Assembly: GCA_963786155.1 (NCBI GenBank)
Contig: CAWAXW010000006.1
Location: 992,001-1,056,000 of the forward strand
Reading direction: 5' to 3'
Origin: CAWAXW01 sp963786155
GTDB taxonomy: Bacteria; Actinomycetota; CADDZG01; WHSQ01
DNA length: 64,000 nt
Under the pieces are notes generated by a model. That model saw nothing but the letters and a program-made list of their open reading frames with translations. It had not been told where the DNA came from and did not search any database. Each line of letters opens with the position of its first letter. Within the stretch, counting starts at the first letter, position 1. Below are positions 46,191-54,641 of the stretch, piece by piece. Made by a program: the position numbers and the translations under genes.

Positions 46191-48113
46191 ACTGTCACCG
46201 GCCTCTGGAAATCTTTCGGCGCGCGCGATCTCTTTCGTGGCGCCGACCTTCAGGTCTGGGCGCGCGACCGCGTCGCGGTCGTAGGACCGAACGGCACCGG
46301 CAAGACGACCCTGTTCGAGATGATCGCCGGCGAACAGAGCCCGGACGACGGGGAGATCCGCCTCGCGAAAGATGCGGTCGTCGGATTCTTGCGCCAGGAG
46401 ACCGATGACCTGCGCGGGCGCTCGCTGCTCGACGAGGTCGTCTCCGTCGGCTCGGAGGTCACGGCTGCCGGCCACCGGCTCGAGGTGCTCGCCCACGAGA
46501 TCGCGGAGTGCGAGCCGGGCCCCGATCGCGACCGGCTCGTGGCTGAGTACGGGCGGCTGCAGGACCGATTCAGCCACCTCGGCGGCTATTCGCTGGAAGC
46601 CGATGCCAAGAAGATTCTCGGCGGGCTCGGGTTCAAGGACACCGAGTTCGACAAGCGCACCGAAACGTTCTCGGGTGGGTGGCTGATGCGTATCGCGCTG
46701 GCGAAGCTCTTGCTGGCCTCGCCCGACGTGCTGATGCTCGACGAGCCGACGAACCACCTCGATGTCGAGTCGGTCGAGTGGCTCGAGCGTTTCCTCGGTG
46801 CCTACGACGGAGCCGTGTTGCTGATCAGCCACGACCGCGACTTCATCAACGCGCTCGCGACGAAAGTCGTCGAGATAGACGACCGCCGGCTCGTTTCCTA
46901 CACGGGGGACTATGCCGACTTCATCCATCAGCGCGCGCTGGCGGCCGAACAGGTAGAGGCCGCGGCTCGCAACCGGGCGCGCAAGGCGGCCTCGACGCAG
47001 GCGTTCATCGACCGTTTCCGCTACAAGGCGAGCAAGGCCAAGCAGGTCCAGAGCCGGATCAAGGCTCTCGAGAGGAGCGGCGATGTCGCGACCGCGCCGA
47101 GCCGGGGACCCAAGAAGATGAGCCTGGCCTTCCCGACGCCCCCTCGCGCCGGACGGGTCGTCGTGGAACTGGAGGATGTCCGGTTCGGCTACGAGAAGAC
47201 GCCCGTGTACGAAGCGCTGGATGTCGCGATCGAGCGCGATCAGCGAAGTCGCGCTTGTGGGCCCGAACGGCGCCGGCAAGACGACGCTCTTGAAGCTGCT
47301 TGCCGGCGTCCTCGAGCCTCAGGACGGGCGCGCAAGCTCGGCCACAACGTCGCGCTCGGTTACTTCGCCCAGCATCAGATCGAGGCTCTGACCGACGAAC
47401 ACCGTGCTGAAGGAGCTCGAGAGCGCGATCCCTCCGGGAGTCACGGTGACGCTCGCAATCTGCTGGGCCGGTTCCTGTTCTCCGGCGACGAGGCCGAGAA
47501 GCCGGTTGGGGTGCTGTCGGGCGGGGAGCGAACCCGATTGGCCCTCGCGAAGCTGCTCGTCTCGCCCGTCAACGTCCTGTGCTTGGACGAGCCGACGAAC
47601 CACCTCGACATGTGGAGCCGCGACGTTCTCGAGGACGCGCTCACCGAGTACGAAGGAGCGATCGTCCTGATCACGCACGACCGCCACCTGATCCGCAACG
47701 TCGCCAATCGAATCATCGAGGTCGTCGGGGGCCACGTCACGATCTACGACGGCGACTACGACTTCTATCTCGCCCGCCGTGAACGAGCGCCGCAGGAGTC
47801 GGCCGCCGACCAACCACCCGAGCCCACCGAAGACACGCCCACGCGCGGCAAAGAACGTCGCCGCCTGCAAGCGGAAACCCGCGCCAAGACCAAGGACCTC
47901 CGCGACCGCATCCGCAAGATAGAAGGAGAGCTCGAGACGCTCTCGGCCGAGCTAACCGAGATGGCCGAGGTCCTCGGCGACTCCAAGAGCTACTCCGAAG
48001 GCGCCGACATAGCAGAACTAAGCCGCCGCTACGACCGAGCCCGCAAACGAACCGAACAACTAGAAGCCGCCTGGCTAGAAGCCACCGAATCACTCGAGGC
48101 CGCCTCCAACTAG
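46185..48113 (+). CDS. ABC-F family ATPase (ribosome-associated type), four frameshifts
   Basis: About 643 residues, two ABC domains and no membrane segments. First: GPNGTGKTT, FSGGWLMRIALAKLLL, VLMLDEPTNHLDVESVEWLE, LISHDRDFI. Linker: FIDRFRYKASKAKQVQSRIK. Second: frame breaks near 47240, 47328, 47399 and 47446; repaired sequence has SEVALVGPNGAGKTTLLKLL and HNVALGYFAQHQIEALTDE, then LSGGERTRLALAKLLVSPVN and CLDEPTNHLD. A C-terminal coiled coil of about 80 residues follows. ABC-F proteins act on the ribosomal E site in translation rescue or antibiotic protection; which one is not clear. Confidence 0.86.
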   Translation: MITVTGLWKSFGARDLFRGADLQVWARDRVAVVGPNGTGKTTLFEMIAGEQSPDDGEIRLAKDAVVGFLRQETDDLRGRSLLDEVVSVGSEVTAAGHRLEVLAHEIAECEPGPDRDRLVAEYGRLQDRFSHLGGYSLEADAKKILGGLGFKDTEFDKRTETFSGGWLMRIALAKLLLASPDVLMLDEPTNHLDVESVEWLERFLGAYDGAVLLISHDRDFINALATKVVEIDDRRLVSYTGDYADFIHQRALAAEQVEAAARNRARKAASTQAFIDRFRYKASKAKQVQSRIKALERSGDVATAPSRGPKKMSLAFPTPPRAGRVVVELEDVRFGYEKTPVYEALDVAIERDQRSRACGPERRRQDDALEAACRRPRASGRARKLGHNVALGYFAQHQIEALTDEHRAEGARERDPSGSHGDARNLLGRFLFSGDEAEKPVGVLSGGERTRLALAKLLVSPVNVLCLDEPTNHLDMWSRDVLEDALTEYEGAIVLITHDRHLIRNVANRIIEVVGGHVTIYDGDYDFYLARRERAPQESAADQPPEPTEDTPTRGKERRRLQAETRAKTKDLRDRIRKIEGELETLSAELTEMAEVLGDSKSYSEGADIAELSRRYDRARKRTEQLEAAWLEATESLEAASN

Positions 48114-48160
48114 GTGCTCCTAGGCAGGAGGGCTGGGCGGAAGCGGAGAACCCTCCGGTC

Positions 48161-49375
48161 ATGAAGATCATCGCCAGGTCCATGGCTCTCGGAGTCGTCG
48201 GAGCGCTGCTCGCGGGTGGGATCGCCACCGGGAGTCCTAAGCGGGCGCCTCTTACGGGGGAGGGCGAGGGCATGAAGCTCGTCGCCAACATCCCTTACGA
48301 GGGCGGGACCGACATGGAGTTCATGACCTACAAGGGCCGGGATCTTGCCTTCGTCGGCGCGGCCCCCGGCGTCGGTGGCGCCGAGCACGGCGCGATGCGG
48401 GTTATCGACATCACCAACCCCGAGAAGCCGGTGCTGAAGGCGACGCTGAACTGCTCGCTCTATCAGTCGGACATCCAGATCAGCCACGACCAGAAGACCT
48501 TGATCATGGGGGCCGACAGTGTCGGTGGTCCCGATGCCTGCCTGGCGGTAGGCAAAGCGGGATTCATGACGGTGGACATCTCCAACCCTTACAAGCCACA
48601 GCCAATCGGCTTCGCCGAGATCGCGCTCGGCTCGCACAACATCACCGCGCATCCAACCAAGCCCTACATCTATAACTCTGACTCCGAGCGCACGAACGCC
48701 AACATCGAGATCTGGTCGATCAAGAACCCGGCCAAGCCGGTGAAGGTGAACGACTTCGCCAGCATTCCGCACAGCCCGCATGACATCTCGTTCAACAAGA
48801 GCGGCTCACGGGCTGTGACCGCCGCTCGCACTCATTTCGACATCCTCGACACGAGCGACCCGGAGAACCCGGTGCTCCTTTTCGCCGGCCAGTGCCCGGG
48901 GTGCTACCTGACCCACGACGCCAAGTTCACGCCGGACGAGAAGTACATCGTGCTGGGCGATGAGGCGAACGGGGGATCCACGTACGCATGCCCGGGGGGC
49001 GCGCTCTACTTCTACGAGTTGCAGGGAACCGAGGAGCAGCCCATCGCGGTGCTCGCAGGCGCCTACGAACCGGGCGAGTTCGTTACGGCCCGCGACGGCG
49101 ACTTGCCCGGCGCTTGCACGTCACACGTCTTCAACTTCTCGCCCGACGGCAAGCAGATCGCCATCTCCTGGTACACCGCAGGCACCCGCGTCCTCGACAT
49201 CTCGAACATGCAAGGCGTGACGGTGGGGGACCAGGGCAACGGCGTCAGGGAGATCGCCTGGTTCCTGCCGGACGAAGGCATCACCTGGTCATCGAAGTTC
49301 TACAAGAACCCCAACTACGTGTTCAGCAACGACGAGCACCGGGGCTTCGACGTCTTCAAGCTCACCGCCAAGTAG
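48161..49375 (+). CDS. LVIVD-repeat secreted propeller protein
   Basis: 404 residues. Short signal segment MALGVVGALLAGGIATGSP. LVIVD-type repeats: AMRVIDITNPEKPVLKATLN, GFMTVDISNPYKPQPIGFAE, IEIWSIKNPAKPVKVNDFAS, HFDILDTSDPENPVLLFAGQ, TRVLDISNMQ. These build a beta propeller, commonly surface located. CPGCYL could bind a metal or form a disulfide. ATG 48161; ribosome site weak. Role unknown. Confidence 0.82.
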   Translation: MKIIARSMALGVVGALLAGGIATGSPKRAPLTGEGEGMKLVANIPYEGGTDMEFMTYKGRDLAFVGAAPGVGGAEHGAMRVIDITNPEKPVLKATLNCSLYQSDIQISHDQKTLIMGADSVGGPDACLAVGKAGFMTVDISNPYKPQPIGFAEIALGSHNITAHPTKPYIYNSDSERTNANIEIWSIKNPAKPVKVNDFASIPHSPHDISFNKSGSRAVTAARTHFDILDTSDPENPVLLFAGQCPGCYLTHDAKFTPDEKYIVLGDEANGGSTYACPGGALYFYELQGTEEQPIAVLAGAYEPGEFVTARDGDLPGACTSHVFNFSPDGKQIAISWYTAGTRVLDISNMQGVTVGDQGNGVREIAWFLPDEGITWSSKFYKNPNYVFSNDEHRGFDVFKLTAK

Positions 49376-49385
49376 AGGTCGGCCG

Positions 49386-50513
49386 CTACGGCTTCTCGTA
49401 GAACTCGAAGTGCATCCCGTCGGGGACCATCCAGGTGCCGCCCCAGAGGAAACCCCACTTCTCCATGATCTTCACGAGGCGTGGGTCTTGATGCGGGCGC
49501 TCCCCGAAACCATTGCCGTTCACGTTGATGTCGAGGGCTGCGCCGAAGGTGTGCCGTGAGATCCGGATGCCGGGATGCATTGTCGTGAAGCGCGCGCTGG
49601 AGCAGCCCGCGTACTCGCCCGGCCGCACGGTATGCGATAGCCCTTTCCGCTTCACCTCACGAAGAGCCCCTCGGAGTTGGGGAAACAGCTTGCGGTGGCA
49701 CGTGACGCCCCCGAGGATCGGAACAGAGTCGGATCTGATGTTGCGGGACGTCCAGCCCCCGTTGAGGGTCAACCGCCCATCGCCCAACCGGCGAGCCGAG
49801 AACTCGCCGAAGAAACGCTTGAGGAAGAGTTGGGGGCGCAGCCCCTGCGCGTAGCGCAGGAACTCGCCACCCCTATCGCTGCGGAGGCGGAAGTGATGAT
49901 CGTTGGGGACGACCTTGGCGATGGCACTCCGTATATCGCCGCGGTCTACAGAGGCTTCAGCTTCGATGAGCACCGTTCTGAGCGTCCCGTCGGAGACTTC
50001 TGGCACCGGCTTCCTTACGATTGCCTCGTAACTCAAGGTGGAGTGGTCGTTTATGACGCCGGCAACGCGCATGGTGCGGCCCTCCCAGCGCATGCGCAGT
50101 CCGACACCCACTTCCCGCATCAGCAACGACGACTCGGGGATCAGGACCTCGTTCCGGCCGAGCGCCAGGACGAGAGGGCGGGCCTCTTCGTCGACGAAGC
50201 GAGCGAACTCCCGGTGATCGATGTAGCCGACCTCGAGTGGGAACGCGTACGAGCCCGGCGCGCGATCGATGACGCGCCCACCTGGTCCCCGCGACTCCCT
50301 CATCCATTCCATGCCCATCCGGACGCTCGTCGCCCGGACCCCCTTCATCCGGTCAAGCGCCCGCTCGACGCGGGGCGAAAGATTCTCAGGTGACCACGCT
50401 ACGAAGAATCGGAGGCGTTCCTGCGGCTGCGCGCCACCGGGACCTACGAGGGAACCGACGAGCAGAGCGCACATAAGCGCGCCGGCCAAGGCCCTAGTCG
50501 CGCAGCGGCGCAA
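49386..50513 (-). CDS. Secreted M15-type D-Ala-D-Ala carboxypeptidase-like protein
   Basis: 375 residues; signal peptide ALMCALLVGSLVGPGGAQ. The N-terminal 200 residues are an unassigned domain (YAFPLEVGYIDHREFARFVD). The C-terminal M15_4 domain has ISRHTFGAALDINVN (His and Asp zinc ligands, SxHxxGxAxD) and MHFEF (HxE catalytic part). Probably trims peptidoglycan peptides. TTG 50513 overlaps the Kelch gene end by 20 bases; both lie on the same strand and are probably cotranscribed. Confidence 0.85.
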   Translation of the reverse strand: MRRCATRALAGALMCALLVGSLVGPGGAQPQERLRFFVAWSPENLSPRVERALDRMKGVRATSVRMGMEWMRESRGPGGRVIDRAPGSYAFPLEVGYIDHREFARFVDEEARPLVLALGRNEVLIPESSLLMREVGVGLRMRWEGRTMRVAGVINDHSTLSYEAIVRKPVPEVSDGTLRTVLIEAEASVDRGDIRSAIAKVVPNDHHFRLRSDRGGEFLRYAQGLRPQLFLKRFFGEFSARRLGDGRLTLNGGWTSRNIRSDSVPILGGVTCHRKLFPQLRGALREVKRKGLSHTVRPGEYAGCSSARFTTMHPGIRISRHTFGAALDINVNGNGFGERPHQDPRLVKIMEKWGFLWGGTWMVPDGMHFEFYEKP

Positions 50514-51468
50514 GATCGATCGCTTCGTTTGCGTCCGAGAACGTCAAGCCCGGCTCCGGACCGCCGCCGATCACATATACGACCGAGCCGAGGGCGACGA
50601 CGGCAAGCCCGTGGCGGGCAGTGGGCAAGTTCGGGAGCTTCTGCCATTTCTGGTCGTTGACGTCGAGCGCTTCCACCTCGTCGAACGTCCCCTCGTTGCC
50701 CTCGCCGCCGGCCGCGACGATGAAGCCGAGGGCGTCGGTCGCGGCCAGGCCCCCGCGCGCGGTCGGCAGATCGTCGATCGACCGCCACGTCTTCTTGTCG
50801 ACGTTGAAACGGTCGACCGAAGCGACGTTCGTGTCGAACCCGTGATGACGTCCGGCCACCACGTACACGCGCCCTCGCGTTCCCGCCACGCCGAGATGTT
50901 GTCGCGCCTCCTCGAAACCGGGCAGCGTCTTCCACTTCTCGGTCTTCGGGTTGAAGACGAACGCGGTGGTCGCGTTGCCGTTGGGGCCAACGCCCGCCGC
51001 GACGTAGAGCTTCCCTTTAACGAACGCCGCACCCCCGGCCGCCCGAGGCTCCGGCATGCTGGGCAGCTCGTCCCACTGATCACCATTCAGGGTGAACACC
51101 CGGTCGGTGGGGCTCTCCAGCCCCGGCCCCCGGTATCCCCCGAGCATGTACATCCGCCCGCCGCCGGCCGCCGCCATGCCGTGATTGACGGCCAGCGGCA
51201 TGTCGGGCCCGGAGCTCCAGGTACCCGCGACGGGGTCGTAGATCTCGACCGTAGCCACGGTCCCCGAACCGTCTGCGAACCCGCCGGTGATGTAGATCTT
51301 TCCGTCCAGCGCAGCCCCGGCTACCTCGGTCCGAGCGGTAGGCAGAGGGGCTAGATCCTTCCATTCGAGTTCCTGAGGCTGTGTACTTGGGGCGGGGTCG
51401 GCGACGACCTCAGCCTGACTGCACCCGACGACCAGGCAAAGCAGTGCAACGATCGAGCGAGTCCGCAT
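50494..51468 (-). CDS. Kelch-repeat lipoprotein
   Basis: 324 residues. Lipobox LVVGC at residues 12-16 after MRTRSIVALL. Six Kelch blades with GG and spaced Tyr/Trp: KIYITGGFADGSGTVATVEI, MYMLGGYRGPG, LYVAAGVGPNG, VYVVAGRHHG, FIVAAGGEGN and VYVIGGGPEPG. Lipid-anchored propeller on the cell surface; ligand unknown. Confidence 0.88.
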   Translation of the reverse strand: MRTRSIVALLCLVVGCSQAEVVADPAPSTQPQELEWKDLAPLPTARTEVAGAALDGKIYITGGFADGSGTVATVEIYDPVAGTWSSGPDMPLAVNHGMAAAGGGRMYMLGGYRGPGLESPTDRVFTLNGDQWDELPSMPEPRAAGGAAFVKGKLYVAAGVGPNGNATTAFVFNPKTEKWKTLPGFEEARQHLGVAGTRGRVYVVAGRHHGFDTNVASVDRFNVDKKTWRSIDDLPTARGGLAATDALGFIVAAGGEGNEGTFDEVEALDVNDQKWQKLPNLPTARHGLAVVALGSVVYVIGGGPEPGLTFSDANEAIDLAPLRD

Positions 51469-51526
51469 ACATCCAAGTCTCGCACCGGATTCGTAGTTCT
51501 ATAAACGGCTTGAGAGGGGAGAAGGC

Positions 51527-51931
51527 ATGCGCAAGAGCTCGTTTTGGTTCCGGCTGATGACTCTCATGGCAGTGGCGGTTCTGGCATTTGCAGCCTGCTC
51601 GGACGACGAGGAGCCCGAAGAGCCCGCGGCCGAGACGGAAGAGGCCGAGGAAGACGCGGGCGGCGGCGAAGCGACAACTCTCGCGATCTCCGCTCAGGAC
51701 AACCTTTACGAGCCCGATACCTTGTCGGCGCCAGCGGGGGCCGAGGTCACCGTCGAGCTGACGAACGTCGGCGACAACCCCCATACGTTCACGATCGATG
51801 GACTCGCCGATACCGGGACCGTCGAATCGGCAGGCACGGGAACCGCGACCTTCACCATGCCGGACACGGAGACCACGTGGTCCTGCGCGGTCCACGGCGA
51901 AGCGATGAGCGGCACGCTCACGCCCGAGTAG
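51527..51931 (+). CDS. Cupredoxin-like lipoprotein
   Basis: 134 residues. ATG after GAGAGGGGAGAAGG. Lipobox LAFAAC, then a Glu/Asp-rich linker (EEPEEPAAETEEAEEDAGGG). Cupredoxin domain 50-134: copper ligands His in NPHTFTIDG and Cys/His/Met in WSCAVHGEAM. Likely a membrane-tethered electron carrier or copper-binding protein; the second cupredoxin in the window but anchored at the opposite end of the chain. Confidence 0.87.
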   Translation: MRKSSFWFRLMTLMAVAVLAFAACSDDEEPEEPAAETEEAEEDAGGGEATTLAISAQDNLYEPDTLSAPAGAEVTVELTNVGDNPHTFTIDGLADTGTVESAGTGTATFTMPDTETTWSCAVHGEAMSGTLTPE

Positions 51932-51943
51932 CCCACTCGAGTA

Positions 51944-51971
51944 CGCGCGAAGTTCATCTGAACTTCGCGCG
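51944..51971 (+). terminator. Perfect hairpin after the cupredoxin lipoprotein gene
   Basis: CGCGCGAAGTTCA-TC-TGAACTTCGCGCG: thirteen perfect pairs with a two-base loop, 12 bases past the stop. There is no T-tract, so this is a GC-rich hairpin terminator or a dyad binding site. Confidence 0.55.
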
Positions 51972-52038
51972 GATAACGCGCGCGTGCAGCATCGCGCCTC
52001 TAGCCTGAACGCGATAAACGCCCAGGTGAGGGGGTTCG

Positions 52039-52344
52039 ATGTCCTGGCCTCTGCCCATAAGCCCAGCCCAGGATGGTCTGGAGCGCTCGGAGACCCGAGA
52101 GACATGGCTCAACGGAGTGAAGGCAGCATTCGTCATCGAGCAGCACAACCAACTCGGGCTCGTCCTTTGTGCTCGCTGCGGGTCCGCGTGGTCCGACCCC
52201 CAGGAAGCGTTCGTCGAGCTGGAGCTCGATCGATCCTTCCCCAATGGACCAGGCTACGAGAGCGGCACGCAGTGGGGGATCGACCACCCCAACAACCTGA
52301 TGCTCGTCTGCTCGGCTTGCCAAAAGGAAACAGCGGAAGCATGA
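52039..52344 (+). CDS. Small zinc-ribbon-like protein, 101 aa
   Basis: ATG 52039 preceded by GAGGGGG. Two CxxC pairs (LVLCARCGSAW and LVCSACQKETAEA) could bind one zinc. GIDHPNNLMLVCSAC, with His and Asn before the second pair, resembles a degenerate HNH/zinc-ribbon arrangement. No family is recognised with certainty. It lies alone between the cupredoxin hairpin and phoD. Confidence 0.55.
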   Translation: MSWPLPISPAQDGLERSETRETWLNGVKAAFVIEQHNQLGLVLCARCGSAWSDPQEAFVELELDRSFPNGPGYESGTQWGIDHPNNLMLVCSACQKETAEA

Positions 52345-52415
52345 AGAGAGGTTGGACCCGGCGTCTGGCCGCGTGGCTGTACGCGCGAACCAAGAATCAA
52401 TAGGAGGTCCGCAAG

Positions 52416-52436
52416 TTGTCCACAGCGTTATCTACA
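52416..52436 (+). promoter_or_regulatory. Two DnaA-box-like 9-mers
   Basis: TTGTCCACA (52416-52424) is the exact high-GC actinobacterial DnaA box; TTATCTACA (52428-52436) has one mismatch to TTATCCACA. Same orientation, starts 12 bases apart, upstream of phoD. Two boxes without dnaA/dnaN or AT-rich DNA do not make an origin. Confidence 0.4.
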
Positions 52437-52445
52437 GTTGTGAAG

Positions 52446-52473
52446 GTTCACCTCCACGTAACGTCTGTTAACC
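52446..52473 (+). promoter_or_regulatory. PHO-box-like repeats before phoD
   Basis: GTTCACC (52446-52452) and GTTAACC (52467-52473) flank a weaker CGTAACG (52457-52463), giving roughly 11-base spacing as in PhoP boxes of actinobacteria. The phoD start is 24 bases downstream. Confidence 0.5.
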
Positions 52474-52496
52474 GGTCCCAGCGGTAGGTCAAGGAA

Positions 52497-54077
52497 ATGG
52501 ACCGGAGGGACTTCCTCAAGGTTTCGACATCGGCTTCGGTCGGCTTGCTCCTGGCTGCGCACACACCGGTCGTCTTCTCGCAGAGTTTGGAAACGCATTT
52601 CTCCCATGGTGTTGCGTCAGGGGACCCGGCGGCGGGTGGTGTCGTTATCTGGACGCGAGTGACCCCCACCGCCGAAGCAACTCCCGGATCACGCGTCGGG
52701 CCGAAGCGCATGGATGTTGAATGGCAAGTGGCAGCCGACCCTCAGTTCCGAAAGGTGGTCGAGAAGGGCACCGCCGAATCGCTGCGGCGCAACGACCACA
52801 CGGTCAAGGTCGACGTCACGAGTTTGGCGCCCGCCACGACCTACTTCTACCGTTTTCGATATGCGGGAGAGCTCTCTCCTGTCGGACGAGCTCGGACCGC
52901 TGCCCGCGCGACCGATGAGAACGCCAACCTTCGGTTCGGCCTCGCATCGTGCGCGAACTACGAAGGCGGCTTCTTCAGCGCGTATCGCTACCTAGCCGAG
53001 CGAGAGGACCTCGAGTTCGTGCTGCACATGGGCGACTACATCTACGAGTACGGGGTAGGAGCGTACGGCCCCGGTCCGGAGATCGGCAGAGAGCACGATC
53101 CCGAACACGAGATCGTCAGTCTCGAGGACTACCGTCGCCGCTACGCGCTGTACCGCACGGACGCCGACCTGCAGGCGTGCCATGCGATGCATCCGTTCAT
53201 CACTGCATGGGACGACCACGAGGTTACGAACGACACATGGTCAGAGGGGGCCGAGAACCATCAGGCGGAGACTGAAGGCGAGTTCCTGAAGCGTCGTAAC
53301 CGCGCGTACCGCGCCTACTTCGAGTGGATGCCGATCCGGTTGCCCAAGCCGACGAAAGACAGAACCAGGATCTACAGGAACCTCAATCTCGGCAAGCTCG
53401 CGGATCTGCACATGCTCGACACTCGCCAATACCGAAGCGAGCAGCCTCCCAACCAGGCCGATCCGGCTAAGGACGATCCCGAGCGCACGATCACGGGCGA
53501 GGCGCAGATGGCGTGGCTGAAGAAGGGTCTGACGAAACCGCAGGCGCAATGGCGGATCGTGGGCAATCAATTGATGATCACTCCATGGGAGAACGGCGAG
53601 GGCGTACCTTTCAACGTGGATGCGTGGGACGGCTATCGCGCCGATCGCGACGAGCTCCTGGGTCACGTCTCGGAAGCCGGGGTGCAGAACATCGTTTTCC
53701 TAACCGGCGACATCCACACCTCGTGGGCCAACGAGGTCCCGATCGATTCGACGACCTATCCGGCTACTCCCCCGGTTGCAGTCGAGATGGTCGGTCCGTC
53801 GATAACGTCGGACAACCTCGATGAGATCACTGGCTCCCCATCTCGAGAAACGTCGGTGCTCCTCGAGGCTGGAATCATGGCCGACAACCCGTACGTCAAG
53901 TACGTCGAGCTCGACTCGCACGGGTACAGCGTGGTCGACGCCACTCCGGAACGGCTCCAGACCGATTGGTACTACATCTCGGATCGGACGGACCCCGCTG
54001 CGACCCAGGCTCACGCGGCGTCATGGAAGGTGGACGCCGGCACCAACACGGTGTCCGAGGCGGAAGGCCCGGTATGA
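52497..54077 (+). CDS. phoD: PhoD-family alkaline phosphatase/phosphodiesterase
   Basis: 526 residues, Tat-exported: RRDFLK at residues 3-8 followed by a mild hydrophobic stretch to VVFSQ. N-terminal PhoD domain with SHGVASGDPAAGGVVIWTRV. Metallophosphatase core: LRFGLASCANYEGGFFSAYR, MGDYIYEYG (metal ligands), AWDDHEVTNDTW, GNQLMITPW and FLTGDIHTSW. Releases phosphate from phosphomono- or diesters outside the cell. Likely phosphate-starvation regulated (repeats at 52446-52473). ATG overlaps nothing upstream; the stop overlaps arsC. Confidence 0.93.
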   Translation: MDRRDFLKVSTSASVGLLLAAHTPVVFSQSLETHFSHGVASGDPAAGGVVIWTRVTPTAEATPGSRVGPKRMDVEWQVAADPQFRKVVEKGTAESLRRNDHTVKVDVTSLAPATTYFYRFRYAGELSPVGRARTAARATDENANLRFGLASCANYEGGFFSAYRYLAEREDLEFVLHMGDYIYEYGVGAYGPGPEIGREHDPEHEIVSLEDYRRRYALYRTDADLQACHAMHPFITAWDDHEVTNDTWSEGAENHQAETEGEFLKRRNRAYRAYFEWMPIRLPKPTKDRTRIYRNLNLGKLADLHMLDTRQYRSEQPPNQADPAKDDPERTITGEAQMAWLKKGLTKPQAQWRIVGNQLMITPWENGEGVPFNVDAWDGYRADRDELLGHVSEAGVQNIVFLTGDIHTSWANEVPIDSTTYPATPPVAVEMVGPSITSDNLDEITGSPSRETSVLLEAGIMADNPYVKYVELDSHGYSVVDATPERLQTDWYYISDRTDPAATQAHAASWKVDAGTNTVSEAEGPV

Positions 54078-54483
54078 GGTCACCTCCTCTTGTCCTCTTC
54101 GTATGCGTTCACAACGCCGGGCGATCGCAGATGGCCGAGGCGTTCCTCGCCCTGCGGTCCCGCGGCCGGATCGAGGCTCGATCCGGGGGAGCGCGCCGGC
54201 TGCCGTTATCCAAGAGAACGTACAGACCGCCATGGCCGAGATCGGACTCGACCTGTCAGAGCGCGTGCCGAAGCCCATCGATCCAGACGACGTTCGGGAA
54301 GCGGATGTTGTGGTCACGATGGGGTGTGGCGATGCTTGCCCTCTCTACTCCGGCAAGCTCTACATGGATTGGAAGATCGACGACCCTTCCGGCAAGGACC
54401 TCGAAGAGGTTCGGAGGATCCGCGACGACATCGACTGGCGGGTTCAGGGCATCGCCGACGTGTTGCTGGCCCAAGCATCCTGA
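54074..54483 (+). CDS. arsC: Arsenate reductase, low-molecular-weight phosphatase type, one frameshift
   Basis: Reduces arsenate to arsenite. ATG 54074 overlaps the phoD stop (ATGA). LFVCVHNAGRSQMAEAF holds the CX5R loop with nucleophile Cys. The frame breaks near 54187 (one G lost from a run); it continues as APAAVIQENVQTAMAEIGLD, DVREADVVVTMGCGDACP (second redox cysteines) and YMDWKIDDPSGKDLEEVRRI. Restored length about 136, normal. Coupling to phoD is notable: arsenate enters through phosphate uptake. Confidence 0.88.
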
Positions 54484-54641
54484 TCCCCGCTGAACAACAC
54501 AAACCTTCCAGGAGTTGACTCGTTGCCTTAAGCCGGCCGTAACCCTCGATTCACTTGCGGCCTCTAGCGTCTGGCATCGCCGATGGGCAGATCGGCGCGG
54601 ATCGCGGCGGAGATTCCGCTCGGGCAAATAGGGAGGTTGCA

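Noticed and set aside
45927..47279. 450-codon minus-strand open frame opposite the ABC-F gene
   Set aside because: Antisense shadow; contains no motif, while the plus strand holds Walker and signature motifs.
47236..47450. Programmed frameshifting in the ABC-F or other genes
   Set aside because: Breaks are at different motifs, in both directions, without slippery heptamers or shared structures; sequencing error is simpler.
52400..52497. Replication origin
   Set aside because: Only two DnaA boxes, no AT-rich unwinding region and no dnaA, dnaN, gyrB or parAB nearby.
54500..54575. PHO box before the PhoX-like gene
   Set aside because: GTAACCC and TTCACTT are present but without a regular 11-base repeat; too weak to list as a site.
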